In this document: positions 17,054 to 26,736 of the stretch, piece by piece | How the letters are laid out: every line of letters starts with the position of its first letter | Numbering within the stretch: the first letter of the stretch is position 1 | NCBI GenBank assembly: GCA_963722495.1 | Contig: CAVRND010000011.1 | Span: forward strand, 186,001 to 250,000 | DNA: 64,000 nucleotides | From: Hyphomicrobium_A sp963722495 | GTDB taxonomy: Bacteria; Pseudomonadota; Alphaproteobacteria; Rhizobiales; Hyphomicrobiaceae | Direction of reading: 5' to 3' | The notes under the pieces: model-generated | Told to the model about the DNA's origin: nothing | The model's database searches: none | Seen by the model: only the letters and a program-made list of their open reading frames with translations | Position numbers and translations under genes: made by a program

Positions 17054-18068
17054 GTGCTCGCAGGCGAGGCGCTGAGCCCGCCGCCGATGTGGCTGATGCG
17101 CCAGGCCGGGCGCTACCTGCCCGAGTACCGCGAAGGTGCGCGCTTCGGTCGGCGGCTTCCTCGAGCTGTGCTACACGCCGGCGCTTGCCGCCGAGGTGAC
17201 GCTGCAGCCGATCCGCCGCTACGGCTTCGACGCGGCGATCCTGTTTTCCGACATCCTCGTCGTGCCCGACGCGCTCGGCCAGGGTGTGCGCTTCGTCGAG
17301 GGCGAAGGGCCGCGGCTGGACGCCATCGGCTCGGCCGCCGAGCTGGCGCGCCTCGATCCGAGCGCGACCGGCGGCAAGTTCGGCCGGGTGTACGAAACCG
17401 TCGCCCGCCTGCGCCAGGACCTGCCGGCCGAGACGGCGCTGATCGGGTTTTGCGGCGCGCCGTGGACGGTGGCGACCTACATGGTCGGCGGCCAGGGCTC
17501 GTCCGATCAGGCGGCGGCGCGTCAGCTCGCCTATCGCGACCGGGTAACGTTTGCGCGCCTGATCGACATCGTCACCGAAGCCTCGATCGACTACCTCGAC
17601 GGCCAGGTGCGCGCCGGTGCCGACGTGCTGCAAATCTTCGACAGCTGGGCCGGAAACCTCCCCGAGGGGGAATTCGAAGCCTGGGTCATGGCGCCGACGG
17701 AGCGAATCGTGACAGAGCTGAAACGTCGCCACCCGGACACGCCGATCATCGGTTTTCCGCGTGGCGCCGGCGCCAATGCCGAACGCTACGTGGGCGAGAC
17801 GGGGGTCGAAGGGCTGGGATGCGATACCGCGATGCCGTTGCAACAGATGCGCGCGTTGGCCGATCGCTCCGGCGTTGCCGTGCAGGGCAACCTCGACCCG
17901 CTGCTGCTCGCCGCCGGCGGGCCGACCTTTGAAGCGCGTGTGCGTGAAACGCTGCAGGTGATGCGCGGCGCCCCGTTCATCTTCAACCTCGGCCACGGCA
18001 TCGTTCCGCACACCCCGCCCGAGAATGTCGCCCGCCTCGTCGACCTCGTCCGCAGTGAAGGCGCCTGA
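17054..18068 (+). CDS. hemE: Uroporphyrinogen decarboxylase, apparent frameshift
   Basis: HemE of about 337 residues. The N-terminal part LAGEALSPPPMWLMRQAGRY with LPEYRE is the catalytic signature with the essential arginine. The frame then breaks near 17131 (an extra G in GAAGGTG) and continues as VGGFLELCYTPALAAEVTLQ, AILFSDILVVPDALG, FCGAPWTVATYMVGGQGS, GADVLQIFDSWAGNL and VQGNLDPLLLAAG. It decarboxylates uroporphyrinogen III to coproporphyrinogen III in haem synthesis. The start is uncertain: GTG 17054 is the first possible start in frame, but ATG 16999 would be usable if one more base error lies between. It is followed three bases later by hemJ. Confidence 0.92.
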
Positions 18069-18071
18069 CCC

Positions 18072-18491
18072 ATGCTGTGGCTGAAAGCCTTTCACATCAT
18101 GGCCGTGGTCGCCTGGTTCGCCGGTTTGTTTTATCTGCCGCGGCTGTTCGTCTATCACGCCAACGCCAAGCCCGGCTCGGAGCTGTCCGAGACCCTCAAG
18201 GTCATGGAGCACCGCCTCCTGACCGCCATCATGACGCCGGCGATGGCCGCGGTGTGGATCCTGGGGCTGACCCTCGCCTACTGGGAAGGCGCCTTCTCCG
18301 ACGGCTGGCTGCACGCCAAGCTCGCCCTCGTCTTCCTGCTCTCGGGTTTCCAGGGCGCCCTCAGCCGCTGGACCAAGGACTTCGCCGCCGACCGCAACAC
18401 CCGTTCGGCGAAGTTCTACCGGATCGCCAACGAGGTCCCGACGGTGTTCCTGATCTTGATCGTCCTTCTTGTGGTCTTAAAACCCTTCTAG
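18072..18491 (+). CDS. hemJ: Protoporphyrinogen IX oxidase HemJ
   Basis: A 139-residue, four-helix membrane protein of the HemJ (UPF0093) family. The conserved start LWLKAFHIMAVVAWFAGLFY contains the His that binds haem, and LPRLFVYHA, MEHRLLTAIMTPAM and LHAKLALVFLLSGFQGALSR contain further conserved His, Arg and Lys residues. It oxidises protoporphyrinogen IX to protoporphyrin IX, so it works two steps after hemE, with which it is co-transcribed. A hemJ gene suggests that this organism lacks the HemG/HemY alternatives, although that cannot be checked here. Confidence 0.9.
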   Translation: MLWLKAFHIMAVVAWFAGLFYLPRLFVYHANAKPGSELSETLKVMEHRLLTAIMTPAMAAVWILGLTLAYWEGAFSDGWLHAKLALVFLLSGFQGALSRWTKDFAADRNTRSAKFYRIANEVPTVFLILIVLLVVLKPF

Positions 18492-18731
18492 CCGGAAATC
18501 TTGCAGGAGGCGCTTTTCTCTTGCATTTCCATATGGTATACGTCCGTTGAATTCCGCATCGAACTCGGGGCCGCTCAGGCCTATGAGTTGGTCGCCGATG
18601 CCCCGCATCAAAGGGCAAGGCAGACCGCCCGTGGCATTGGCCACGTCTCTCTCGACCATCCCCCACCCCACCCACCTTCTGCCCGGCACATCAGCTTTTC
18701 GCTCAACCGCCGTGGCCTCCCGGAGCGTTCT

Positions 18732-19997
18732 ATGAAGGAAATGAAGCTCGAAGACCTGAAGCTCAAAACTCCGACGGAGATGTTGAGCTTTGCGGAGGAG
18801 AGCGGCGTCGAGAACGCCAGCACCATGCGCAAGCAGGAGCTGATGTTCGCGACACTGAAGCAACTCGCCGCCAAAGAAATTGAAATCACCGGCACCGGCG
18901 TCGTCGAAGTGCTGCAGGACGGCTTCGGCTTCCTGCGCTCGCCGGACGCCAACTACCTGCCGGGCCCCGACGACATCTACGTCTCGCCCTCGCAGATCCG
19001 CCGCTTCGCGCTGCGCTCGGGCGACACGGTCGAAGGCCAGATCCGCGGCCCCAAGGATGGAGAGCGCTACTTCGCCCTCCTCAAGGTCAGCAAGATCAAC
19101 TTTGAAGACCCCGAGGCGACGAAGCACAAGATCAACTTCGACAACCTCACGCCGCTCTATCCCACGCAGTGGCTGAAGCTCGAGACCGAGGATCCGACGG
19201 TCAAGGATTTCTCCCCGCGCGTCATCGACATCGTCGCGCCGATCGGCAAGGGCCAGCGCGGTCTGATCGTTGCCCCGCCGCGCACCGGCAAAACGGTGCT
19301 ACTGCAGAACATCGCCCACTCGATCGCGACCAATCATCCCGAGTGCTATCTCATCGTGCTGCTCATCGACGAGCGGCCGGAGGAAGTCACGGACATGCAG
19401 CGCTCGGTGAAGGGCGAGGTCATCTCCTCGACCTTCGATGAGCCGCCCTCGCGGCACGTGCAGGTCTCCGAGATGGTGATCGAGAAGGCCAAGCGCCTCG
19501 TCGAGCACAAACGCGACGTGGTCATCCTCCTGGATTCCATCACCCGCCTTGGCCGCGCCTACAACACGGTCGTGCCGTCATCCGGCAAGGTGCTCACGGG
19601 CGGCGTCGATTCGAACGCCCTGCAGCGTCCGAAGCGCTTCTTTGGCGCCGCGCGCAACATCGAGGAAGGCGGCTCCTTAACGATCATCGCCACGGCGTTG
19701 GTCGACACCGGTTCGCGCATGGACGAGGTGATCTTCGAAGAGTTCAAGGGCACCGGTAACTCGGAAATCATTCTCGACCGCAAGGTCTCCGACAAGCGCG
19801 TGTTCCCGGCCATCGACGTGTCGCGCTCGGGCACCCGCAAGGAGGACCTGCTGGTTCCCAAGGACCAGCTCAAGAAGGTCTACGTCCTGCGCCGCATCCT
19901 CAATCCGATGGGCACCATGGACGGCATCGAGTTCCTCATCGACAAGCTGCGCTCGACCAAGACCAACGGCGAGTTCTTCTCCTCGATGAACACCTAG
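18732..19997 (+). CDS. rho: Transcription termination factor Rho
   Basis: A 421-residue Rho. It has the N-terminal Rho helix domain (MKLEDLKLKTPTEMLSFAEE), the RNA-binding cold-shock-like fold with GFGFLRSPDANYLPGPDDIY, the Walker A APPRTGKTVLLQ, the Walker B VIVLLIDERPEEVTD region, the Q-loop (GKVLTGGVDSNAL) and the R-loop, ending DKLRSTKTNGEFF. Rho is a hexameric helicase that ends transcripts. ATG 18732 is chosen for its GGAG site eight bases upstream and because it gives the family length; the open frame extends upstream without family sequence. The 240 bp leader (18492-18731) shows no gene and could be a regulated 5' region, since rho is often autoregulated. Confidence 0.96.
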   Translation: MKEMKLEDLKLKTPTEMLSFAEESGVENASTMRKQELMFATLKQLAAKEIEITGTGVVEVLQDGFGFLRSPDANYLPGPDDIYVSPSQIRRFALRSGDTVEGQIRGPKDGERYFALLKVSKINFEDPEATKHKINFDNLTPLYPTQWLKLETEDPTVKDFSPRVIDIVAPIGKGQRGLIVAPPRTGKTVLLQNIAHSIATNHPECYLIVLLIDERPEEVTDMQRSVKGEVISSTFDEPPSRHVQVSEMVIEKAKRLVEHKRDVVILLDSITRLGRAYNTVVPSSGKVLTGGVDSNALQRPKRFFGAARNIEEGGSLTIIATALVDTGSRMDEVIFEEFKGTGNSEIILDRKVSDKRVFPAIDVSRSGTRKEDLLVPKDQLKKVYVLRRILNPMGTMDGIEFLIDKLRSTKTNGEFFSSMNT

Positions 19998-20027
19998 CGC
20001 TTCGCGCTACGTCATCCCCGAAACACG

Positions 20028-20060
20028 AAAGGGCCGCCCCACCGCGGCCCTTTTTGTTTT
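20028..20060 (+). terminator. Rho-independent terminator after rho
   Basis: The stem AAAGGGCCGC (20028-20037) pairs with GCGGCCCTTT (20044-20053) and is followed by TTTTTGTTTT: a classic intrinsic terminator 30 bases after the rho stop. Confidence 0.9.
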
Positions 20061-20079
20061 GGTCGGTCCCGCACTTTCA

Positions 20080-20163
20080 CCCTCCCTTGGGGAGAGGTCG
20101 GAAGCGTGAGTGGGCCAGCGTGTGACCCTCTTTTTCGTCATGGCCGCGCAGGCGGCCATGACG
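20080..20163. repeat. REP-like palindromes after the rho terminator
   Basis: CTCCC-TT-GGGGAG followed by GGGGAGAGGTCGG (20089-20101), which also occurs at 12677-12689, and a perfect 12 bp stem CGTCATGGCCGC (20136-20147) / GCGGCCATGACG (20152-20163) with a four-base loop. The T-run precedes the stem on the plus strand, so it is not a terminator. It lies between the convergent rho and sterol-desaturase-type genes. Confidence 0.55.
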
Positions 20164-20193
20164 TATGGGCGCACAAACACTTTGACGCGTTAT

Positions 20194-21171
20194 CTACTCC
20201 GCGGCGTCGACGATGCGGCGGGCTTCCTGGGCGGGCGTTTCGGGCGCCTCGGCGGCGGGCTTGCGGTAGCGCTCGGGCTCGCCGGCGCCGGGCTTGTAGT
20301 GCAACGGCAGCAGGAACTGCTCGACGTAGCTCTTGGGGAAGTTCGGCAGCTCGTCGACGCCCATGTCCTTGGCGGTGATCTCGCGCTGCGGCTTATCCTG
20401 ATAGGTGCCCATCAGCTTGTCCCACACCGTCAGCAACAGACCGAAGTTGCAATCGCCCTCGGTGCCCCAGTTCACGTGATGCAGGTGATGGATGCGCCCG
20501 ATCGACAGGTGGCCCTGCAGCGGGCCGAGACGCGCGTCGACATTCGAGTGCTGCACGATCAGCGTCACCGAGATGAGGAAGCCGAGCAGCACCGCCACCG
20601 GGATCGGCATGCCCATGATGACCAGCGGCGCGCTGCCGATGATCATGTCGATCACCTGGTGCAGCGGATGGCGCATGACGCCGTTCATGCCGTAGAGCCG
20701 GCCGACGCCATGATGCACGGCATGCAGCCGCCACAGCGGCGCAAACTTGTGGCTGAGGTAGTGCATCATCATGAAGGTGAAGTCGGAGACGACGAAGGCG
20801 ATGAGCAGCTGCGCCCACAGCGGCCACTCCGTCGGCCAGATGCCCTGGAAGGGAAACAGCCAGACGATCAGCGGAATGAGCAGCACGCCGTTGATGCTCT
20901 GCATCTCGTAGACGAGGATGTGCAGGAAGCTGGTCGGCACGTCGCCGTGCTCGTCGTGATCGTTCCACTCGTCGAAGAACGGCGCGGTCTTCTCCGCTCC
21001 GAAGGCGGTGGCGTAGGCGAGCGCCAGCAGCGGCGCGAGCAGCAGGTAGGCCCAGGGATTGTTCTGGCCGACCGCCAGCTCGGACACGATCCAATAGGCA
21101 GCGCCGGTCAGACCCAGCATCATGAAGGGGGCGTAGCCGTAGCGCACGAGAGTGCGTAGTGCTGGCATCAA
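20194..21171 (-). CDS. Sterol desaturase / fatty acid hydroxylase family membrane protein
   Basis: A 325-residue integral membrane di-iron oxygenase. The histidine clusters are present: HYLSH, HAVHHGVGRLYGMNGVMRH, and HHLHHVNWG. Transmembrane segments occur at the N-terminus (APFMMLGLTGAAYWIVSELA, NPWAYLLLAPLLALAYATAF) and in the middle. The family hydroxylates or desaturates acyl chains, carotenoids or sterols. The substrate is not evident; in Hyphomicrobiales, related enzymes are often lipid or carotenoid hydroxylases. It lies downstream of, and on the same strand as, the DUF255 gene, 143 bases apart. Confidence 0.88.
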   Translation of the reverse strand: MMPALRTLVRYGYAPFMMLGLTGAAYWIVSELAVGQNNPWAYLLLAPLLALAYATAFGAEKTAPFFDEWNDHDEHGDVPTSFLHILVYEMQSINGVLLIPLIVWLFPFQGIWPTEWPLWAQLLIAFVVSDFTFMMMHYLSHKFAPLWRLHAVHHGVGRLYGMNGVMRHPLHQVIDMIIGSAPLVIMGMPIPVAVLLGFLISVTLIVQHSNVDARLGPLQGHLSIGRIHHLHHVNWGTEGDCNFGLLLTVWDKLMGTYQDKPQREITAKDMGVDELPNFPKSYVEQFLLPLHYKPGAGEPERYRKPAAEAPETPAQEARRIVDAAE

Positions 21172-21314
21172 GCGGTCTCCGAATCGAGGCGTCGGCGAGA
21201 GCTGGGCAACTCAGCCATCCGGAAGCACGTTAATTTGGGACTAGACCCCGCTGCTGACAACGCTCGCGGATCCAATAACGTTCACGGATGGCACCTCACG
21301 CGTACTGATTCTTG

Positions 21315-23344
21315 TCACAAACTTCGTTGCGCTTTCAGCGTCTTGGCGAGCTCGGAAGGCTCGGTCAGACGACGGAGAGCATTGCGGTCCAAGACACACG
21401 TAAGCTGTTGCCTGGCGGTTAACAGCGTTCTTGTCACGCAAGCCCGGTAACGCAGCACCATTCGAGTTATCACCCAAAACGTACTGCAGCGCACCGGGCA
21501 AAGAAATACTTCTGATGACCTTGATCAGCTTCTCGCCTCCGTCGAGATGCTGGCCCGCTACGACGACTTGCTGCGGGGCAATCAGGTCAAATGTACTCGC
21601 CAAGAGCCCCGTGTGTGCGACAATGTTTCGCCCCAGCTGGCCGGCGAACGCATCGAGCACGGCGCTCGCGCGGTCCATGTAGCGGGTATCCCCGGAGAGC
21701 GTCGCCAGCGCCACCAGGTTGGCGAGCATGATGCCGTTGGCGTTGGGCGCCGCGTCATCGCTGCCGGGACGCAGCCGCACGATCACGTCGCGCGTGTCGT
21801 CAGCAGAGGTTGCATATCCGCCTTCGCCGTCGACCCAGTAGTGCTTGTCCAGCACCTCCGTCCAGGCGACGGCTTGATCGAAATAGCGCCGCTCGTTGGT
21901 CGCCTCGTTGAGGCGCAGCGCCGCCCAGATCATGTTGGCGTAGTCGCTAGCCGTCGCCGGCGCCTTGGCCTTCCCGTCGCGATAGGCGTGCAGCAGGCGG
22001 TCATTTTCGGTCATGCGCGTGACGACAAAATCAAAGGCGCGTTTGGCGAGCTCCAGCCATCCCGGTCGCTCGAAGACGACCGAGGCCCGTGCCAGCGCGG
22101 CGATCATCAGCCCGTTCCAATCGGCCAGCACCTTGTCGTCCCAACCGGGGCGGACGCGCTTGTCGCGCTCGGCCAGCAGCTTGGCGCGCAGCCCCGCTAA
22201 CCGGCGCTCCTCGTCAGGGGTACGCAGCGCCAGCCAGTGCAGCCGGTTGAGAATGTTGTGGCCTTCGAAGTTACCGTCGCCGGTGACGTCGTACACTTCA
22301 GCGAAATAACGGCCGTCCTCCTCGCCCAACACGCTGAGCACTTCATCGCGCGACCAGACGTAGAACTTGCCTTCCTCGCCTTCGCTGTCGGCGTCGAGCG
22401 AAGCGGCAAAGCCGCCGCCCTCGGCAATCATCTCGCGCTCGAGCCATTCGACCGTCTCGGCGATGCGCGTCTTGAACAGCTCCGAGTCCGTCTCGCGATA
22501 CACCTCGGTCATCAGCTCGAGCAGCAAGGCGTTGTCGTAAAGCATCTTCTCGAAGTGCGGCACCAGCCACCGCTCGTCTACCGAGTAGCGCGAGAAGCCG
22601 CCGCCAAGATGATCGTAGATGCCGCCCTGGCAGATGTTGTCGAGCGTGTTCACGACGGCGGCGCGCGCCTGGTCGTTGCCGTAGCGGATGGCGCCGCGCC
22701 ACAGCAGCCAGAAGAAGCTCCACTGCGGAAACTTGGGCGCGCCCTGCAGGCCGCCGTGCACGGGATCGATGGCCGGCACCATGCGCGTGGTCAGATCCTT
22801 GAGCAGGCGATCGTCGACCGTCGGCGCGCGTGGTGGGCTGGTGCGGATGCTTCAAAGCGTCGGTCAGCGCCTTGGCATTCTCGGCCACCTTCTCGGGCTC
22901 CTCGCGGAACACCGTCGCGATGCGCTTCAGCACATCGACAAAAGCCGGACGGCCATAGCGGAAGTCCTTGGGGAAGTACGTGCCGCCCCACACCGGGCGC
23001 GCCTCGCTGTCGAGGAACATGGTCAGCGGCCAACCGCCCTGCTCGCCGAGCGCATGCAGCGCCCCCATGTAGATGGCGTCGATGTCCGGCCGCTCCTCGC
23101 GGTCGACCTTGATGTTGACGAACAGGTCGTTCATGACGCCGGCCGTCGCGTCGTCCTCGAAGCTCTCGTGCGCCATGACGTGGCACCAGTGACAGGCCGC
23201 ATACCCGACCGACAGCAGGATCGGCTTGCCGGTGCGCTTGGCCTCGGCCAGCGCCTCCGGGCCCCACGCCCACCAGTGGACGGGGTTGTGCTGGTGCTGC
23301 AGGAGATAGGGGCTTGTCTCTCTGCCGAGACGGTTCTCGCTCAT
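21315..23344 (-). CDS. Thioredoxin domain-containing protein, DUF255 / YyaL (spermatogenesis-associated 20-like), two apparent frameshifts
   Basis: About 675 residues after joining three pieces. The N-terminal thioredoxin-like domain reads LGRETSPYLLQHQHNPVHWW and GYAACHWCHVMAHESFED, with the CHWC pair. A break near 22845 (CCC run) leads into GAPKFPQWSF, IYDHLGGGFSRYSVDERWLV, PHFEKMLYDNALL, SLDADSEGEEGKFYVWS and the alpha/alpha-barrel. A second break near 21365 restores LTEPSELAKTLKAQRSL and a stop at 21315; the uninterrupted frame runs on to 21241 with unrelated sequence. The family combines a thioredoxin fold with a six-hairpin glycosidase-like barrel; its biochemical role is unknown. It is divergent from mnmE. 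Confidence 0.87.
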
Positions 23345-23428
23345 CGGGGTGCCTCGGCTTCTGGGGGCTGTCGTTGGGGGCTTGGCGCTAACATGGGGCC
23401 TTAACCCCGCAACGGCTAGTCGAGACGC

Positions 23429-24760
23429 ATGGCTGATGCACCGACGATCTTCGCGCTGTCGAGCGCGCCCGGACGGGCGGGCATCGCGGTGGTGCGCGTC
23501 TCGGGTCCGGCCGCCGGCGACCTGATCGATGCGTTGGCGCCGCCGCGGCCCAAGAAGCGGTTTGCCGCCCTGCGCCGCATCCGCGACCCGCAAACCGGCG
23601 AGACAATCGACGAAGGCCTCGTGCTGTGGTTCGCCGGGCCGCGCACCGAGACCGGCGAGGACATGGCGGAATTCCACCTGCACGGCGGCACGGCCATCGT
23701 CAAAGCGATGCTCGCAGTGCTCGGCCGGCAGCCAGGATGCCGCCTGGCCGAGCCGGGGGAGTTCGCCCGCCGCGCCTTCCTCAACGGCAAGCTGGATCTG
23801 GCGCAGATAGAGGGGCTGGCCGATCTCGTCGATGCCGAGACCGATGCTCAACGGCGGCAGGCGCTGGGCCAGATGGGGGGCGCGCTGTCGGAACTTTACG
23901 AGGGTTGGCGCGCCGATCTGATCCGCGCCAGCGCCCTTGTTGAGGCTGCCATCGACTTCAGCGACGAAGGCGATGTGGCGCGCGACGCGTTCGACGTGGC
24001 GCGCAATATCGTCGCCGACCTGCAAGCCGCCATTGCGGCGCATCTCGACGACGGCAACCGCGGCGAGATCCTGCGCGACGGCTTCCGCGTCGTGCTGGCC
24101 GGCCCGCCCAACGCCGGCAAATCGAGCCTGCTGAATGCCCTCGCCCGGCGCGAGGCGGCGATCGTCTCGGAGGAAGCCGGCACCACGCGCGACGTCATCG
24201 AGGTGCACCTCGATCTCGATGGGCTGCCGGTCATCGTCACCGATACGGCCGGCATCCGCGAGCCGCAGGGCGCCATCGAGCGGGAAGGCATCCGGCGTAC
24301 GCTGGAGCGCGCTGGCGCGGCCGACCTGGTGCTATGGCTGAGCGATTCCTCCGATCCGGCTGCCGTGCCCCCGCCAGAGGTTTCGGCGCGCGGGGACAAG
24401 TTTTTCGTGCCCGTGGCCACTAAAATAGATCTCCCCGGGGCGAATCTTTCACGTGAAACATCGGCGGTGTCGGCCAAGACCGGCGATGGCCTGTCCGAGC
24501 TCACGCGTCGCCTGGCGGGGATAGCGCGCGACCGGCTCGGCGATTTGTCTACGCCCGCCATCACCCGCGAACGCTATCGCCGCCACCTGCAAACGTGCGC
24601 AAACGCGCTATCCCAGTTCATCGCCGCCCCCGCCGCCGAGCTCGAACTGCGCGCCGAGGACCTGCGCATCGCCGCCCAGGCGCTCGGCCGCATCACCGGC
24701 CGGGTCGACGTTGAGGACGTTCTGGGGGAAATCTTCGCCCGTTTCTGCGTCGGCAAATAG
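23429..24760 (+). CDS. mnmE: tRNA modification GTPase MnmE
   Basis: A 443-residue MnmE. The N-terminal formyl-THF-binding domain has TIFALSSAPGRAGIAVVRVS and EFHLHGGTAIV, with GEFARRAFLNGKLDLAQIEG next. The inserted G domain has G1 GPPNAGKSS (about 225), G3 DTAG (about 271) and G4 TKID (about 331). It ends in FCVGK, the C-x-G-K motif. With MnmG it makes 5-carboxymethylaminomethyluridine at position 34 of certain tRNAs. It is the first gene of mnmE-mnmG-rsmG-parA-parB. Its 3' part contains a parS-type palindrome (24445-24460). Confidence 0.95.
   Translation: MADAPTIFALSSAPGRAGIAVVRVSGPAAGDLIDALAPPRPKKRFAALRRIRDPQTGETIDEGLVLWFAGPRTETGEDMAEFHLHGGTAIVKAMLAVLGRQPGCRLAEPGEFARRAFLNGKLDLAQIEGLADLVDAETDAQRRQALGQMGGALSELYEGWRADLIRASALVEAAIDFSDEGDVARDAFDVARNIVADLQAAIAAHLDDGNRGEILRDGFRVVLAGPPNAGKSSLLNALARREAAIVSEEAGTTRDVIEVHLDLDGLPVIVTDTAGIREPQGAIEREGIRRTLERAGAADLVLWLSDSSDPAAVPPPEVSARGDKFFVPVATKIDLPGANLSRETSAVSAKTGDGLSELTRRLAGIARDRLGDLSTPAITRERYRRHLQTCANALSQFIAAPAAELELRAEDLRIAAQALGRITGRVDVEDVLGEIFARFCVGK
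24445..24460. promoter_or_regulatory. parS: parS-type ParB-binding site 1 (inside mnmE)
   Basis: TCTTTCACGTGAAACA, 15 of 16 bases identical to the bacterial parS consensus TGTTTCACGTGAAACA. It lies inside mnmE (encoding LSRETS), 2.98 kb upstream of parA. Confidence 0.9.
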
Positions 24761-24767
24761 GCCCCGC

Positions 24768-24783
24768 TGTTTCACGTGAAACG
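24768..24783. promoter_or_regulatory. parS: parS-type ParB-binding site 2 (mnmE-mnmG gap)
   Basis: TGTTTCACGTGAAACG, 15 of 16 bases identical to consensus parS, located eight bases after the mnmE stop in the 104 bp gap before mnmG. This is the only one of the four in non-coding DNA. Confidence 0.92.
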
Positions 24784-24864
24784 GCTTGTTAACCATCTTC
24801 CACGCCCTTTGATTCCGGGGGCCGCAGCGGATAGGGTCCGGCCGAAACCCCGGAATTGGCCTCT

Positions 24865-26736
24865 ATGTCAGAATTGAAGTTCGACGTGATCGTTGTGGGC
24901 GGCGGCCACGCCGGCTGCGAAGCCGCGGCCGCGGCGGCGCGCATGGGCGCCCGCACGGCGCTGGTCACTCACAGCTTTGCGACGGTCGGCGAGATGTCGT
25001 GCAATCCTGCCATCGGTGGTCTCGGCAAGGGCCATTTGGTGCGTGAGGTCGATGCCCTTGACGGTCTGATGGGTCGCGTCGCCGACGCCGCCGGCATCCA
25101 GTTTCGGCTGCTCAATCGCTCCAAAGGCCCCGCCGTACAGGGTCCGCGGGCCCAGGCCGACCGCAAGTTGTACCGGCATGCCATGCAGGCCGCGATCCGT
25201 GGCACCGCCAATCTCGAGGTGGTCGAAGGCGGCGTCGAAGACCTGATCGTCGCCAACGGCCGCGTTTGTGGGGTGGTGACCAGCGATGGCCGCCATCTTT
25301 CCGCGGGCGCCGTGGTGCTGACCACGGGCACCTTCCTCAACGGCCTCATCCACCTCGGCGAGCAGCAGATCCCCGCCGGCCGCTCCGGCGAGGCCCCTGC
25401 CCTCAAGCTGTCCGAGCGCCTGTACGGGTTAGGACTACAACTCGGACGCCTGAAGACGGGCACCCCGGCCCGGCTTTCCCGAGCTTCCATAGACTGGGAT
25501 TCCTTGGAGCAGCAGGCGGCCGACGACCCGCCGGTGCCGTTCTCGTTCCTCACCGAGCGGATCACAACGCCCCAGGTTACCTGCGCCGTCACCCGCACGA
25601 CCGAGGCGACGCACGCCATCATCCGCGCCAATCTCGCGCGCTCGGCCATGTATTCCGGCCAGATCGCCTCGACCGGCCCGCGCTATTGCCCGTCGATCGA
25701 GGACAAGGTCGTGCGCTTTGCCGACCGCGAAACGCACCAAGTCTTCCTCGAGCCGGAGGGGCTGGACGACGACACGGTCTATCCGAACGGGATCTCCACC
25801 TCCCTTCCCGCCGATGTGCAGGAAGCCTTCATCCGCACCATGCCTGGCCTGTCGAAGGCGGTCATCAAGCGGCCCGGCTACGCCATCGAATATGACTACG
25901 TCGACCCGCGCGAGCTCAGCCCGGCGCTTCACGTGAAACGTTTGCCCGGGCTTTTCCTTGCCGGCCAGATCAATGGCACCACCGGGTACGAGGAAGCGGC
26001 GGCCCAGGGTCTGGCCGCTGGAATCAACGCGGCCCTGCTGGCCAGTGGGTCGGCCGAAGCGTTCGTCGTCTCGCGTGCCGACGGCTACCTGGGCGTGATG
26101 ATCGACGACCTTGTGACCCGTGGCGTCACCGAGCCATACCGCATGTTCACCTCGCGGGCCGAATACCGGTTGCGGCTGCGCGCCGACAACGCCGACCAGC
26201 GCCTGACGCCGGAGGGCCTGAAAGTCGGTTGTGTTGGTGCTGCACGACGAGTTGCCTATGAGGCCAAAGCCGCAGCCCTGGCCGAAGCCACGGCGGCCTT
26301 CAAGGCGCTGTCGCTCACGCCGTCCGAGGCCGGCCGCCATGGCCTGGAGGTCAATCGCGATGGCCGGCGGCGGTCCGCCTTCGACCTGCTCTCGCTGCCG
26401 GGCGTCGATGTTGGCCGCCTTGCTGGCATCTGGCCGCAGATCGGCAGCATCGCTCCAGCCATCGCCGCCCAGGTCGCGGTCGACGCGCGCTACGTTTCTT
26501 ATATTGACCGCCAGGAGCTCGACGTCGCGTCCCTGCGCAAGGACGAGGCCTTGGGCATCCCTGACGGTTTCGATTTCGAGGCCCTGCCCGGCCTCTCGAC
26601 CGAAGTGCGCCAGAAGCTTGGCCGCCATCGGCCCGCAACGCTGGCCCAGGCCGCACGCATCGACGGCATGACGCCGGCGGCGTTGCTGCTGCTGCTCGCC
26701 CACCTCAAGTCGGCCCCGACCCGGAAGTCGGCGTGA
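24865..26736 (+). CDS. mnmG: tRNA uridine-5-carboxymethylaminomethyl synthase MnmG (GidA)
   Basis: A 623-residue FAD enzyme. The N-terminal Rossmann motif is FDVIVVGGGHAGCEAAAAAA. GidA signatures include SCNPAIGGLGKGHLVREVDA, GPRAQADRKLYR, GRLKTGTPARL and RPGYAIEYDYV, and the C-terminal helical domain includes TSRAEYRLRLRADNAD. The ATG at 24865 is preferred over an upstream TTG because it gives the family N-terminus. It partners MnmE in wobble-uridine modification. The gene contains a parS-type site (25925-25940), and its stop overlaps the rsmG start. Confidence 0.96.
   Translation: MSELKFDVIVVGGGHAGCEAAAAAARMGARTALVTHSFATVGEMSCNPAIGGLGKGHLVREVDALDGLMGRVADAAGIQFRLLNRSKGPAVQGPRAQADRKLYRHAMQAAIRGTANLEVVEGGVEDLIVANGRVCGVVTSDGRHLSAGAVVLTTGTFLNGLIHLGEQQIPAGRSGEAPALKLSERLYGLGLQLGRLKTGTPARLSRASIDWDSLEQQAADDPPVPFSFLTERITTPQVTCAVTRTTEATHAIIRANLARSAMYSGQIASTGPRYCPSIEDKVVRFADRETHQVFLEPEGLDDDTVYPNGISTSLPADVQEAFIRTMPGLSKAVIKRPGYAIEYDYVDPRELSPALHVKRLPGLFLAGQINGTTGYEEAAAQGLAAGINAALLASGSAEAFVVSRADGYLGVMIDDLVTRGVTEPYRMFTSRAEYRLRLRADNADQRLTPEGLKVGCVGAARRVAYEAKAAALAEATAAFKALSLTPSEAGRHGLEVNRDGRRRSAFDLLSLPGVDVGRLAGIWPQIGSIAPAIAAQVAVDARYVSYIDRQELDVASLRKDEALGIPDGFDFEALPGLSTEVRQKLGRHRPATLAQAARIDGMTPAALLLLLAHLKSAPTRKSA
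25925..25940. promoter_or_regulatory. parS: parS-type ParB-binding site 3 (inside mnmG)
   Basis: CGCTTCACGTGAAACG, 13 of 16 bases identical to consensus with the central TTCACGTGAA intact. The weakest of the four; inside mnmG (encoding LHVKR). Confidence 0.75.

Noticed and set aside
17049..18314. A 421-codon minus-strand open frame antisense to hemE and hemJ
   Set aside because: Shadow frame; the codon pattern and motifs belong to the plus strand.
20136..20163. Second terminator after rho
   Set aside because: The 12 bp stem has its T-run on the 5' side for the plus strand and no T-run on the minus strand, so it is listed as a repeat.
20476..20485. A fifth parS-like core (TTCACGTGAT) in the sterol-desaturase-type gene
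   Set aside because: Only the central bases match and the symmetric outer arms are missing; likely chance.
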